From: Lachnospiraceae bacterium
GTDB lineage: Bacteria > Bacillota > Clostridia > Lachnospirales > Lachnospiraceae
Assembly (NCBI GenBank): GCA_949383255.1
Contig: CASJPF010000011.1
Location: forward strand, 31,195-95,194
Direction of reading: 5' to 3'
Length of the DNA: 64,000 nucleotides
Below, piece after piece: positions 25,891 to 35,583 of the stretch. Below the pieces are notes generated by a model. It made no database searches. It was not told the DNA's origin and saw only the letters and a program-made list of their open reading frames with translations. A program made the translations under genes and the position numbers. Each line of letters opens with the position of its first letter. The first letter of the stretch is position 1.

Positions 25891-27111
25891 ATGCAATTGT
25901 ATGAGGAATTGGTGGCAAGAGGTTTAATTGCTCAAGTAACAAATGAAAACGAGATTAAAGAGATGATTAACAATGGAAAAGCTGTCTTTTATATTGGGTT
26001 TGACCCAACAGCAGACAGCCTTCATGTAGGGCATTTTATGGCGCTTTGTTTGATGAAACGTCTTCAGATGGCGGGGAACAGACCAATTGCTCTAATTGGC
26101 GGCGGAACAGCGATGATTGGAGACCCTTCGGGTAAGACAGACATGCGCAAGATGATGACAACAGAGACCATACGGCACAATGTAGAATGTTTTCAGAAGC
26201 AGATGAGCAAATTTATTGAATTTGGCGAAGGTAAGGCGATGATGGTTAACAATGCGGACTGGTTGCTGGATTTGAATTATATGGATCTGTTGCGCGAGGT
26301 AGGACCACATTTTTCTGTGAATCGTATGTTGGCAGCAGAGTGCTACAAACAACGTATGGAGAAAGGACTGACTTTCTTAGAGTTTAATTACATGATTATG
26401 CAGAGCTTTGACTTTTACACATTGTTCCAGAAATATAACTGCAATATGCAGTTTGGTGGTGATGATCAGTGGAGCAATATGCTTGGCGGTACAGAGCTAA
26501 TACGCCGCAAACTTGGCAAGGACGCACACGCAATGACAATCAATCTGCTGTTGAACTCAGAGGGAAAGAAGATGGGAAAAACTGAGTCTGGCGCTGTTTG
26601 GCTTGACGCAGAAAAAACGTCACCTTATGAATTTTTCCAGTACTGGAGAAATGTATCAGATGCAGACGTAATCAAATGCTTAAAAATGTTGACATTCCTT
26701 CCGCTAGAAGAAATTGAAGCGATGGAGAAGTGGGAAGGCAGTGCGCTAAATCAGGCAAAAGAAATTCTTGCATTTGAATTGACACAGTTGGTACATGGCA
26801 CAGAGGCGGCACAAAAGGCAAAGGAGGCAGCGGCAGCACTTTTTGCAGGCGGTGCCAACTCAGAGAATATACCAACAACCGTACTTTCAGAGGAACATTT
26901 TACAGATGGAACAGTTGATATTTTAACGTTGCTTGTGACAGCAGGAATGACTGCCTCCAAGTCAGAGGCAAGACGCGCAGTAGAACAAGGTGGAGTCTCC
27001 GTAAATGGAAATAAGGTTATCGATGCCAAGACAGTGTATGCAAAGGAAGCTTTTGCAGAAGAGTTTATTATAAAAAAGGGAAAAAAGAGTTTTCACAAAA
27101 TATGTTGCTAA
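25891..27111 (+). CDS. tyrS: Tyrosyl-tRNA synthetase
   Basis: A 406-residue class I synthetase that charges tRNA-Tyr. HIGH-type motif HVGHF (about residue 45), the substrate segment [12 protein letters not shown], a KMSKS-type motif KKMGKT (about 228-233), and a C-terminal S4 RNA-binding domain with [20 protein letters not shown]. Length is typical. Preceded by a tyrosyl T-box. AAAGGAG lies before the ATG. Confidence 0.97.
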   Translation: MQLYEELVARGLIAQVTNENEIKEMINNGKAVFYIGFDPTADSLHVGHFMALCLMKRLQMAGNRPIALIGGGTAMIGDPSGKTDMRKMMTTETIRHNVECFQKQMSKFIEFGEGKAMMVNNADWLLDLNYMDLLREVGPHFSVNRMLAAECYKQRMEKGLTFLEFNYMIMQSFDFYTLFQKYNCNMQFGGDDQWSNMLGGTELIRRKLGKDAHAMTINLLLNSEGKKMGKTESGAVWLDAEKTSPYEFFQYWRNVSDADVIKCLKMLTFLPLEEIEAMEKWEGSALNQAKEILAFELTQLVHGTEAAQKAKEAAAALFAGGANSENIPTTVLSEEHFTDGTVDILTLLVTAGMTASKSEARRAVEQGGVSVNGNKVIDAKTVYAKEAFAEEFIIKKGKKSFHKICC

Positions 27112-27175
27112 AAGGTCGTTTGTGAGGGGCTGTATTACTTCATAGCCCCATTCTAACTCTGATTCGGATTGAACG

Positions 27176-27206
27176 AAAAAGATGAGCGCCAACACGCTCA
27201 TCTTTT
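27176..27206. terminator. Bidirectional terminator between tyrS and the convergent lipoprotein gene
   Basis: AAAAAGATGAGCG (27176-27188) pairs with CGCTCATCTTTT (27195-27206). T-runs are available on both strands. A second small hairpin, GGGGCTGTA/TAGCCCC, lies at about 27126-27149. Confidence 0.75.
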
Positions 27207-27248
27207 GGTCTGTTCTGTCGCAATTTCCTATAAAGTGAAAAACAAATA

Positions 27249-27836
27249 TCAATTCAATATCGTACCTACTCCTACAACACCAACGAACTCAGATTCTGTC
27301 TTCGTTAGAATCGCATTCAGGAATGTCCCTTCCTGTTCCCATTTATAAATTTCCAGTGTGGTGAAATATTTCGTTGCGTTTTCCCCCTCATGTGTATCAG
27401 CTTCGCCATACTGTGAAACAAGCTGTTGGACAATCTGGTCAAACATTTCTCCATTCTTCGAGTCGTTGAATTGAGCCTTCACTACGTCTAATCGGTCATC
27501 GCTAAAATCCAAATACAGTACTGCTTTTTCCCCGTAAAATTCAATCGATGCACAGTACGTTGCAACCGAAGGACTGCTTTCGGATTCCATTTTTGTGAAT
27601 GTCAGCGGTATCTTTTTCGCAGCCTCTTCATAAGAGCTGCCAAAAGGAATATCTTGATATTGGAATGTTCCATCTTCATTTTCCAACTGCGCAACGTCAA
27701 AAACTTTCGTATCGTCACTGCGCGCATAACATCCTGTCAGGCAAAAAGACACCAGACTTGCGACAAGAATTTGTAGCAGCAAAAACCGTTGTGTAATTTT
27801 TCTTTTTTTAAGATACCTGCATTGGATAAACATCAT
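27249..27836 (-). CDS. Predicted lipoprotein of unknown function
   Basis: A 195-residue protein with a basic N terminus (KKRKITQRF), a hydrophobic segment and a lipobox LTGC (Cys near residue 36). The true start may lie a few codons inside the open frame. The mature part has TFQYQDIPFGSSYEEAAKK, EFYGEKAVLYLDFSDDRLD and DQIVQQLVSQYGEADT, an alpha/beta pattern seen in many uncharacterised clostridial lipoproteins that resemble small immunity- or sensor-like domains. No catalytic motif. An 18-base sequence is repeated in the same direction on either side of the gene (27128 and 27887). Confidence 0.7.
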   Translation of the reverse strand: MMFIQCRYLKKRKITQRFLLLQILVASLVSFCLTGCYARSDDTKVFDVAQLENEDGTFQYQDIPFGSSYEEAAKKIPLTFTKMESESSPSVATYCASIEFYGEKAVLYLDFSDDRLDVVKAQFNDSKNGEMFDQIVQQLVSQYGEADTHEGENATKYFTTLEIYKWEQEGTFLNAILTKTESEFVGVVGVGTILN

Positions 27837-27912
27837 ATGCTCCTATTCCTTTATGAAACCGTTTTGAGAATATTGACGGGATTATAGGCTGTATTATTTC
27901 ACAGTTCCTTGT

Positions 27913-29103
27913 TTATATTTTAAAGATTTCTCCGCCATTCTGATAAAGTTTGATAAGACGTCGAATTTTTTCCGTTGGAGTGGACACTGGCTCGATAGAT
28001 AAGTCATGATTTAAAAAATCAATGATGGAGGCAAGGAATTTGCTCATATCTGCCTCAAGATAATAGGGTTTTGTCAAGAGTTCAGGCGGACGGTAGCAAA
28101 GATTCGTTGTGATAACCCTATCAAATATGCCATCTGCATAAGCTTGGTCGAAAGCGGCAAGACCATTGGTAAACAAACCAAAAGTAGTGCAGATAAACAC
28201 ATGTTTGGCGTTCATAGATTTCAGTTGTCTTGCTGTGTCAATCATACTTTCGCCAGAAGATATCATATCGTCAATAATAATAATGTCTTTGCCTTCAATA
28301 TCATTTCCCAGAAATTCATGTGCAACAATTGGATTTTTGCCATTAACAATCGTTGAGTAGTCGCGCCGCTTGTAGAACATGCCTGTGTCAGCGCCAATCA
28401 CTGTTGAAAAATAGATGGCTCTATCTAGTGCACCCTCATCAGGAGAGATGACAATAATATGGTCCTTGTCCAATTTTAAGTCTTTTTCCGAGTGCAAGAG
28501 CGCTCTTAAAAATTGGTAGTGCGCTGTAAAGTTATCGAAACCGCTCAACGGGGAAGCGTTTTGTATTCTGGGGTCATGGGCATCAAATGTAATAAAATTG
28601 CTCACACCCATTTTTGTAAGTTCTTTGAATGCGTATGCACAGTCAAGGGATTCTCTGCCAGTTCGTCTGTGTTGTCTGCCTTCATATAAAAAAGGCATAA
28701 TAACATTGATGCGATGTGCTTTTCCGTTTGTTGCAGCGATAACGCGCTTCAAATCTTGATAGTGGTCGTCGGGAGACATATGATTAACATATCCATTCAT
28801 AGTGTAAGTCAGACTGTGATTACACACATCTACAAGGATAAAAACATCCTTTCCACGCACAGTCTCGTCTAGAACAGCCTTACCCTCACCGCTATAAAAG
28901 CGGGGAGTGCTAAAGTGAAACAGATAGTTTTTTTCTGCATAGCCCTGAAAAGCAGGGTCATTGTTATATACATTGTCCGCTCTGCTGCGAAAGTTAACTA
29001 AATAATTATTGATTTCATTGCCAAGATTTGCGGCCCCGTTTAAGACCATCAGTTTTAAAGGCGCTACAGGCATGGCGTTTTTAAGTTGTTTTAAATAAGA
29101 CAT
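27913..29103 (-). CDS. prs: Ribose-phosphate pyrophosphokinase (long form)
   Basis: A 396-residue PRPP synthetase, which makes 5-phosphoribosyl-1-pyrophosphate for purine, pyrimidine, His, Trp and NAD synthesis. The PRPP loop reads IIIDDMISSGESMIDTARQL, and the flexible/ribose-5-P region has MPFLYEGRQHRRTGRESLD, with FITFDAHDPRIQNA for the ATP/Mg site. It is about 80 residues longer than the classical 315-residue Prs, with an N-terminal extension; this long form recurs in Lachnospiraceae from memory. It is a single-gene unit, divergent from DUF512. The start has GAAAGGA before it. Confidence 0.92.
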   Translation of the reverse strand: MSYLKQLKNAMPVAPLKLMVLNGAANLGNEINNYLVNFRSRADNVYNNDPAFQGYAEKNYLFHFSTPRFYSGEGKAVLDETVRGKDVFILVDVCNHSLTYTMNGYVNHMSPDDHYQDLKRVIAATNGKAHRINVIMPFLYEGRQHRRTGRESLDCAYAFKELTKMGVSNFITFDAHDPRIQNASPLSGFDNFTAHYQFLRALLHSEKDLKLDKDHIIVISPDEGALDRAIYFSTVIGADTGMFYKRRDYSTIVNGKNPIVAHEFLGNDIEGKDIIIIDDMISSGESMIDTARQLKSMNAKHVFICTTFGLFTNGLAAFDQAYADGIFDRVITTNLCYRPPELLTKPYYLEADMSKFLASIIDFLNHDLSIEPVSTPTEKIRRLIKLYQNGGEIFKI

Positions 29104-29147
29104 TGGGATTCATTCCTTTCTCAATGGTATTTAATTATCTATTATAT

Positions 29148-29176
29148 TTTATACCATTCAGGTAGTGACACGTCAA
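29148..29176 (-). promoter_or_regulatory. prs promoter
   Basis: On the minus strand, TTGACG (29176-29171) and TATAAA (29153-29148) are 17 bases apart, about 45 bases upstream of the prs start codon. Confidence 0.6.
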
Positions 29177-29241
29177 GAAATTTCTAGTATTATTAAAAGA
29201 GGTTAAAACTTAAAAAAATAATTATAATAAGGAATAATAAG

Positions 29242-30567
29242 ATGAAGAAAGAACATTTGCACATTGTGAAGTGTGTAGCGTCGGGCAGTATTGCCGAGGA
29301 ACTTGAGATTGCGGCGGGCGATGCGCTTGTGGAGATTAATGGAAATAAAATAGAAGATATATTTGATTATCAATATTTTACGCAGGATGAATATATTGAG
29401 GTGTTAATTCGAAAACCATCAGGTGAAGAGTGGTTGCTAGAGATAGACAAAGAATATGACGAGGATTTGGGAATCACTTTTGAAAATGGTCTGATGGATG
29501 CGTATCGTTCCTGCCATAATAAGTGTATTTTTTGTTTTATTGACCAGATGCCGCCACGAATGCGAGATACATTGTATTTTAAAGATGATGATTCCAGACT
29601 TTCCTTTTTGCAGGGAAATTATGTGACTTTGACAAATATGTCTGATGAGGATATTGACCGTGTTATCAACTATCATCTTTCACCGATTAATGTATCTTTT
29701 CAGACGACAAATCCTGCGCTGCGCTGCAAAATGTTGAACAATCGTTTTGCGGGACAGGCGCTTGAAAAGGCATGGAGACTTGCTAAGGCAGGGATTGTTA
29801 TGAATGGACAGATTGTACTGTGCAAAGGCGTGAATGATGGCGAGGAGTTAGAGCGGAGTATCGCAGATTTGTCAAAGTATCTGCCCAATTTGCAAAGTGT
29901 ATCGGTTGTTCCGGTGGGATTATCCAAATATCGGGAGGGATTGTTTCCGTTAGAACCATTTACAAAAGAAGATGCAAAGCAGGTACTTTCAATGATACAT
30001 CAGTGGCAGGACAAGCTTTTTCCAGAATATGGTTTACACTTTATCCATGCGAGTGATGAGTGGTATATTCTTGCGGATGAAAAGTTACCTGATGCGGGGC
30101 GTTATGACGGTTATCTACAGCTTGAGAATGGTGTTGGTATGCTGCGTCTTTTTATGGATGAGTTTAAGGAGGCAATTACCGCGTTTCGTCGTACAAAATA
30201 TGACACAGTACCACCAAAAGAATTGTCAATTGCGACGGGGAAACTTGCCTACCATTTTATATCCGAGATGGCAGCCCAAGTCACAGCATTGTGCCCGCAG
30301 ATTACAGTGCATGTCTATGCGATACGAAATGACTTTTTTGGGGAGATGATTACGGTTTCTGGACTACTGACAGGACAGGATTTGCTTGCGCAACTCAAAG
30401 AACAGCGGTTGGGAGAGAAACTGCTGTTGCCACAAAATATCCTAAAAAGCGATGAGGCGGTATTTTTAGATGATATGACGCTTGCGGAACTCGAAAAGGC
30501 TTTACAAGTGCCAATAGATATTGTAAAATCAAGCGGGCAGGATTTTCTGGATGCAATTCTCTTGTAA
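29242..30567 (+). CDS. DUF512 family protein (PDZ-like domain plus radical SAM)
   Basis: A 441-residue protein. An N-terminal PDZ-like segment (about 8-65, SGSIAEELEIAAGDALVEING) is followed by a radical-SAM cluster site CxxxCxxC with Cys91, Cys95 and Cys98 (SCHNKCIFCFIDQMP) and by the family-typical KDDDSRLSFLQGNYVTLTN. The C-terminal half is the DUF512 domain with ATGKLAYHF and LPQNILKSDEAVFLDD. The chemical role is unknown, but linkage to der is widespread in Clostridia and Cyanobacteria. Start ATG 29242 follows AAGGA. Confidence 0.88.
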   Translation: MKKEHLHIVKCVASGSIAEELEIAAGDALVEINGNKIEDIFDYQYFTQDEYIEVLIRKPSGEEWLLEIDKEYDEDLGITFENGLMDAYRSCHNKCIFCFIDQMPPRMRDTLYFKDDDSRLSFLQGNYVTLTNMSDEDIDRVINYHLSPINVSFQTTNPALRCKMLNNRFAGQALEKAWRLAKAGIVMNGQIVLCKGVNDGEELERSIADLSKYLPNLQSVSVVPVGLSKYREGLFPLEPFTKEDAKQVLSMIHQWQDKLFPEYGLHFIHASDEWYILADEKLPDAGRYDGYLQLENGVGMLRLFMDEFKEAITAFRRTKYDTVPPKELSIATGKLAYHFISEMAAQVTALCPQITVHVYAIRNDFFGEMITVSGLLTGQDLLAQLKEQRLGEKLLLPQNILKSDEAVFLDDMTLAELEKALQVPIDIVKSSGQDFLDAILL

Positions 30568-30645
30568 AACCAAGATTGCAGGCGTGCGAGAATCCTTTAT
30601 CAAGAGGTTATAAAAGGAACGAAAAGAAATGGAGATATAGAGAAA

Positions 30646-31983
30646 ATGGAGAATAGAACCAAGAAACCCATTGTGGCGATTGTGGGAAGACCAAACGTAG
30701 GAAAATCGACGTTGTTTAATGCGCTTGCTGGCGAGAGAATTTCAATTGTAAAGGATACACCGGGTATTACGAGAGACCGTATTTATGCGGATGTGAACTG
30801 GCTAAACTGGAATTTTACCATGATTGATACTGGCGGAATTGAGCCGGACAGCAAGGATATTATTTTGTCGCAGATGCGGGAACAAGCGCAGATTGCCATT
30901 GACACAGCAGATGTTATTATCTTTCTGGTTGATGTGCGGCAGGGATTGGTTGACGCGGATTCCAAGGTGGCAGATATGCTTAGGAGAAGTCGCAAGCCAG
31001 TGGTGCTTGTTGTGAACAAAGTGGACAGCTTTGCAAAGATGGAGGCAGATGTCTATGAGTTTTATAATCTTGGCATTGGTGAGCCATATCCAATTTCATC
31101 GGTTAATAAGCTTGGATTTGGTGAGATGCTTGACGCGGTAGTAGCGCTGTTTGAAAAGGACGCACAGACAGAAGCGGAGGATGATCGACCAAGAATTGCG
31201 ATTGTGGGCAAACCCAATGTTGGAAAATCTTCTATTATTAATAAAATTGCTGGAGAGAATCGCGTGATTGTATCGGATATTGCCGGGACAACGCGAGATG
31301 CGATTGACACAGAAATTGTGTACAATAATAGGGAGTATGTATTGATTGACACAGCCGGATTGCGCCGTAAAAATAAGATTAAAGAAGAACTAGAGCGGTT
31401 TATGATTATTCGCACTGTGAGTGCAGTGGAGCGCGCAGATGTAGTGGTGCTTGTGATTGATGCGGTGGAAGGTGTTACAGAACAGGATGCCAAGATTGCT
31501 GGAATTGCGCATGATAGAGGAAAAGGCATTGTTATTGCGGTAAATAAGTGGGATGCGATTGAAAAGGACGACAAGACCATCTACCGTTTTGCAGAGCGCG
31601 TGCGCAATACACTTTCCTTTATGCTTTATGCAGAGATTGTGTTTATTTCTGCGGTTACAGGGCAGCGGTTAAACAAGCTTTTTGATACAATTGACATGGT
31701 GATTGAAAATCAGTCTTTGCGCATTTCTACAGGAGTTGTCAACGAGATTGTCACAGAGGCAGTGGCGCTCCAGCAGCCTCCTTCAGACAAGGGAAAGCGT
31801 CTGAAAATTTTTTACACGACACAAGCAGGCGTGAAGCCGCCAACTTTTGTGGTATTTGTCAATGACAAGGAGCTAATGCATTTTTCATACATCAGATACC
31901 TTGAAAATAAAATTAGGGAAGCATTTGGTTTTAAAGGAACACCGCTAAAATTTGTTATTAGGGAACGCAAAGAGGATAAATAA
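30646..31983 (+). CDS. der: GTPase Der (EngA), double Era-like GTPase
   Basis: A 445-residue ribosome-assembly GTPase for the 50S subunit. Two G domains stand in tandem: the first with GRPNVGKST (about 15-23), DTGGIE and NKVD; the second with GKPNVGKSS (about 189-197), [11 protein letters not shown] and NKWD. A KH-like C-terminal domain follows ([36 protein letters not shown]). Complete and of normal length. First gene of the der-plsY-gpsA run. Confidence 0.97.
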   Translation: MENRTKKPIVAIVGRPNVGKSTLFNALAGERISIVKDTPGITRDRIYADVNWLNWNFTMIDTGGIEPDSKDIILSQMREQAQIAIDTADVIIFLVDVRQGLVDADSKVADMLRRSRKPVVLVVNKVDSFAKMEADVYEFYNLGIGEPYPISSVNKLGFGEMLDAVVALFEKDAQTEAEDDRPRIAIVGKPNVGKSSIINKIAGENRVIVSDIAGTTRDAIDTEIVYNNREYVLIDTAGLRRKNKIKEELERFMIIRTVSAVERADVVVLVIDAVEGVTEQDAKIAGIAHDRGKGIVIAVNKWDAIEKDDKTIYRFAERVRNTLSFMLYAEIVFISAVTGQRLNKLFDTIDMVIENQSLRISTGVVNEIVTEAVALQQPPSDKGKRLKIFYTTQAGVKPPTFVVFVNDKELMHFSYIRYLENKIREAFGFKGTPLKFVIRERKEDK

Positions 31984-32010
31984 CTGATTTAGGAAAGGAC
32001 TTTGTGTAAA

Positions 32011-32652
32011 ATGATTCGTTTTGTATGTTTATTGATAGGGTATATCTTTGGTTGTTTTCAGACTTCCTATATTTATGGCAGATTGCATGGCATTGATATT
32101 AGGAAATACGGGAGTGGAAATGCAGGCACAACAAATTCCCTTCGTGTTCTTGGAAAAAAAGCAGGTGCAATTGTCTTATTTTGTGATATTATTAAGACAG
32201 GACTTGCAATGACAATTGTTCGATTGTTGTTTCGGGAACAGTATGGTGATATTTTGTATCTGTTAGTGATTTATGCGGCAGCAGGTGCAATTTTAGGGCA
32301 TAATTTCCCTTTTTATCTTGGATTTAAAGGAGGAAAGGGAATTGCCTGTACAGCGGGACTTGTAATTTTTTTTCACCCATATATGCTTATCCCACAGGTT
32401 ATTACCTTCTTTGGAATCTTTTTTGCGACGCATTATGTGTCGTTGGGTTCGCTGGTGGTGGAGATTGTATTGATTGCAGAGATGGTCATATTTGGCCAGA
32501 TGGGTGTGTGGGACATGGAACAAGCAGCATTAAATGAGCTTTATCTTGTTACTGTTCTCTTGGCAGCACTTGCATTTTGGGGGCATCGGGCAAACATTAA
32601 ACGGCTGTTACATAAGGAGGAAAGAAAAACGTATTTAAATAAGAAGAATTAG
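32011..32652 (+). CDS. plsY: Glycerol-3-phosphate acyltransferase PlsY
   Basis: A 213-residue integral membrane acyltransferase that moves acyl groups from acyl-phosphate to glycerol-3-phosphate, the first step of phospholipid synthesis. Its three loop motifs are visible: IRKYGSGNAGTTNSLRVLG, GHNFPFYLGFKGGKGIA and the C-terminal FWGHRANIKRLL. There are several hydrophobic helices. The ATG at 32011 is placed 11 bases after AAAGGA; an upstream in-frame TTG at 32002 is too close. It is next to gpsA, which makes its substrate. Confidence 0.95.
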   Translation: MIRFVCLLIGYIFGCFQTSYIYGRLHGIDIRKYGSGNAGTTNSLRVLGKKAGAIVLFCDIIKTGLAMTIVRLLFREQYGDILYLLVIYAAAGAILGHNFPFYLGFKGGKGIACTAGLVIFFHPYMLIPQVITFFGIFFATHYVSLGSLVVEIVLIAEMVIFGQMGVWDMEQAALNELYLVTVLLAALAFWGHRANIKRLLHKEERKTYLNKKN

Positions 32653-32662
32653 GGGGTTCGTT

Positions 32663-33676
32663 ATGGCAAAGATAGGAATGATTGGAGCAGGAAGTTGGGG
32701 AATTGCATTGTCGGTGCTTTTGCACAACAATGGACATGATGTTATGGTGTGGTCGGCATTGAAAGATGAGATTGAGATGCTCAACAGGGAACATGAACAC
32801 AAAGAAAAACTTCCGGGGGTAAAACTTGCAAAGGACATTCTGTTTACAACAATACTTGCGGAGGCTGTGAGGGATAAAGATATTTTAGTGCTTGCAGTGC
32901 CGTCTTCGTTTACAAGGGCTACAGCGCACAATATGAAGGACTTTGTGGCAGAAGGACAGATTGTTGTGAATGTGGCAAAGGGTATTGAGGAATCTTCCCT
33001 TATGACACTTTCACAGGTGATTGAGGATGAGATTCCGCAAGCAGATGTGGCGGTATTGTCTGGCCCTTCCCATGCGGAGGAGGTTGGAAAATGCATTCCA
33101 ACAACAATTGTGGTAGGTGCAAAAACAAAGAAAACGGCAGAATATATTCAGACTGTATTTATGAGTGATGTGTTTCGAGTTTACACAAGTCCAGATGTGT
33201 TGGGAATAGAACTTGGCGCCGCTCTAAAAAATGTGGTTGCGCTTGCGGCGGGCATTGCGGATGGACTTGGCTATGGCGACAACACAAAGGCAGCGCTTAT
33301 CACGCGCGGCATCACAGAGATTGGAAGGCTTGGAATGGAAATGGGCGGCAAATTTGAGACATTTTGCGGACTGTCTGGCATTGGTGATTTGATTGTGACT
33401 TGTGCGAGTATGCACAGCCGCAATAGACGTGCCGGAATCCTTATTGGGCAGGGAAAGACAATGGAGGAGGCAATGACAGAGGTTAAAATGGTTGTCGAGG
33501 GAGTATATTCGGCAAAAGCTGCAATGCGCCTTGCAAAGAAGTATAATGTTGAGCTTCCAATTATCGAGCAAGTAAACGAAGTCTTATTTAACGGCAAACC
33601 AGCAGCAGCGGCAGTAAAAGATTTGATGATACGCGATAAAAAGATTGAGATTACACATGATGAGAATTGGGATTAA
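32663..33676 (+). CDS. gpsA: NAD(P)-dependent glycerol-3-phosphate dehydrogenase
   Basis: A 337-residue GpsA that reduces dihydroxyacetone phosphate to sn-glycerol-3-phosphate for phospholipids. The Rossmann motif GAGSWGIALS is at about residues 7-16, then VNVAKGIEESS, SGPSHAEEV and the catalytic-domain ELGAALKNVVALAAGIADG. Length is normal. It lies 10 bases after plsY, so acyltransferase and substrate supply are coupled. Confidence 0.97.
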   Translation: MAKIGMIGAGSWGIALSVLLHNNGHDVMVWSALKDEIEMLNREHEHKEKLPGVKLAKDILFTTILAEAVRDKDILVLAVPSSFTRATAHNMKDFVAEGQIVVNVAKGIEESSLMTLSQVIEDEIPQADVAVLSGPSHAEEVGKCIPTTIVVGAKTKKTAEYIQTVFMSDVFRVYTSPDVLGIELGAALKNVVALAAGIADGLGYGDNTKAALITRGITEIGRLGMEMGGKFETFCGLSGIGDLIVTCASMHSRNRRAGILIGQGKTMEEAMTEVKMVVEGVYSAKAAMRLAKKYNVELPIIEQVNEVLFNGKPAAAAVKDLMIRDKKIEITHDENWD

Positions 33677-33718
33677 AACGCTCGTTTTAGCGTGCAAATG
33701 AGAGCTAGGGAGATTGTA

Positions 33719-34684
33719 ATGACAGAAGCATTGGAAAGAGTTCGCTCGCGCATTGAAGCGTTGAACATGAACTTTCAATTTATTAAAGTTATTAAGACAA
33801 AGATGAATGGGATAGAACAAGAGACTTGGCTTTTGGAATATGAAGGCGATCAGTTTGTTTTTGTACCAGGTCAAAAGAATGTCGTTTTGGGTTGGGATAC
33901 AAAACAACCTTTGAGTGAAGAGCTGTTGCGAGGATTGCAGAAAGAATTTGCTTTGGGGCATGAATATTATCAGGAAACATTGGAAGAGTTGCGAGAAGAT
34001 TATCAGGAGGAAATACAAAAAGCAGCGATTGCTGGTGATGTAGCAAAAGCAGAAAAATTATCTCTGGAACTGGTTGAGGATGAAAAAAACTATAAAGAGG
34101 AGATGGAAAATGGGTATTTGAGTTGGGATAATTTTCTGGAGAAATGGAATGCACATTTATCGGAATGTTTTTCTCCGCTGCGTAGGGCTGACATTGGTGA
34201 TATGATTGTAGAAGTGGATAGCCGCTATCTTGAATGTGATATGCCATCGCTAGAAGAAGCGGTTTGTTCTTTAAAAGAAGGTCCTTTTACATTGGCGACA
34301 GAAGATGAGTGGGAGTATCTTTGCAATGGCGGCACACGTACCTTTTTTCGCTGGGGTGACATCTTAAATGATACGATTCTCAATGAAATTTATGATGTAG
34401 GTACTGTTAATAACGAGAAAGAGACAGCATCATCTGTAGTGAATCAGAGCAATATGTTTGGGTTATTTATTGCTTATAATTCTTACAAAAATGAGATTAT
34501 TGATAATATATTGTATACAAAAGGCGGTGATGGTGGGTGCTCGCTTTGTGGCGGCGACGGACCTATCTATGTATTGCCTTGTTACAGCGCTTTTTATCGC
34601 GATTTGAATGGCAATTATGATTATGGTGATTATGGGTTATCGCAAGATTATTATTGTTATCGGAGAATCATTCGGCTGACATAA
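33719..34684 (+). CDS. Sulfatase-modifying-factor/C-type-lectin-fold-like protein
   Basis: A 321-residue protein, cytosolic by its lack of a signal peptide. Residues about 1-150 are charged and helical (LEELREDYQEEIQKAAIAG), with no family I know. The C-terminal half resembles an FGE-sulfatase domain: FTLATEDEWEYLCNGGTRTF, FRWGD, then NMFGLFIAYNS where the family usually has NAFGLYDMXGNVWEW. The GNVWEW and RGGS-type catalytic signatures are missing, replaced by GGDGGCSLCGGDGP and a Tyr/Asp/Gly-rich end, so it is probably a binding rather than an oxidase domain. ATG 33719 has AGGGAG 6 bases before it. It is followed by MoxR and VWA genes. Confidence 0.6.
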   Translation: MTEALERVRSRIEALNMNFQFIKVIKTKMNGIEQETWLLEYEGDQFVFVPGQKNVVLGWDTKQPLSEELLRGLQKEFALGHEYYQETLEELREDYQEEIQKAAIAGDVAKAEKLSLELVEDEKNYKEEMENGYLSWDNFLEKWNAHLSECFSPLRRADIGDMIVEVDSRYLECDMPSLEEAVCSLKEGPFTLATEDEWEYLCNGGTRTFFRWGDILNDTILNEIYDVGTVNNEKETASSVVNQSNMFGLFIAYNSYKNEIIDNILYTKGGDGGCSLCGGDGPIYVLPCYSAFYRDLNGNYDYGDYGLSQDYYCYRRIIRLT

Positions 34685-34735
34685 TAACTCCTACAAAAGT
34701 TTGGCAATTAGAATATAGAAAGGAAAAGATACAAA

Positions 34736-35551
34736 ATGGCAAACACAGAGTTTAACAGTACACAAGATTATGTGGCGAGCGAGGAGCTTCTCGCAAGTGT
34801 AAATGTGGCAATTGCGCTGCAAAAGCCGCTTTTAATCAAAGGGGAACCAGGCACAGGCAAGACAATGCTTGCACAGGCAGTTGCAAATTCGCTTGGAAAA
34901 AAGCTGATTATTTGGAATATTAAATCCACGACCAAAGCGCAAGATGGGTTGTATATGTACGATACGATTCAGCGCCTTTATGATGGGCAATTTGGTGTGG
35001 AAGGTGTTGATGATATTGCAAGATACATTAAGCTTGGAAAGCTTGGCGAGGCTTTTGAGAGCGAGGAGCAGGTAGTTTTATTGATTGACGAGATTGACAA
35101 GGCAGATTTGGAGTTTCCAAATGACCTTCTTTGGGAGTTGGACCAAATGGAATTTTATATTCATGAGACAAAACGCACGGTCAAGGCAAAGCATCGCCCA
35201 ATTGTAATTATTACGTCAAATGCTGAGAAAGAATTGCCTGACGCATTTTTACGAAGATGCATTTTTCATTATATTGATTTTCCAGATGCGGCGTTAATGG
35301 AGGAGATTATTAAGACACATTATCCAAATGTTGAGGAAAATCTAATGAAAAATGCAATGCAAGTATTTTATGATATTCGTGCATTGCGTGATGTGCGCAA
35401 GAAACCGAGCACTTCGGAGTTAATTGACTGGATTAATGCACTGCAAATTGGCGGTATTTCAGCGGATACATTGCGGTCAAAACTACCGTTTGTCGGTGTG
35501 GTGGTAAAAAAAGATGAGGATTTGCAGACAGTGCGGCAGGAGATTCACTAA
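34736..35551 (+). CDS. MoxR-family AAA+ ATPase
   Basis: A 271-residue AAA+ ATPase of the MoxR type, a class that usually works with a VWA-domain partner as a chaperone in metal-cofactor insertion or complex assembly. Walker A is GEPGTGKTMLAQAVAN (about residues 39-54), Walker B VVLLIDEIDKADLEFPN, sensor 1 VIITSNAEKELPDAF, and an Arg-containing FLRRCIFHYIDFP follows. The C-terminal lid is LRDVRKKPSTSELIDWINAL. The VWA partner is 32 bases downstream. Confidence 0.9.
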   Translation: MANTEFNSTQDYVASEELLASVNVAIALQKPLLIKGEPGTGKTMLAQAVANSLGKKLIIWNIKSTTKAQDGLYMYDTIQRLYDGQFGVEGVDDIARYIKLGKLGEAFESEEQVVLLIDEIDKADLEFPNDLLWELDQMEFYIHETKRTVKAKHRPIVIITSNAEKELPDAFLRRCIFHYIDFPDAALMEEIIKTHYPNVEENLMKNAMQVFYDIRALRDVRKKPSTSELIDWINALQIGGISADTLRSKLPFVGVVVKKDEDLQTVRQEIH

Positions 35552-35583
35552 CGGTTTATCAGGATATGGAATGAGGGAAAAGC

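Noticed and set aside
33677..33718. Short inverted repeat AAAACGCTCGTTTTAGCG between gpsA and the next gene
   Set aside because: Too short and without a T-run; it does not look like a terminator or a known operator.
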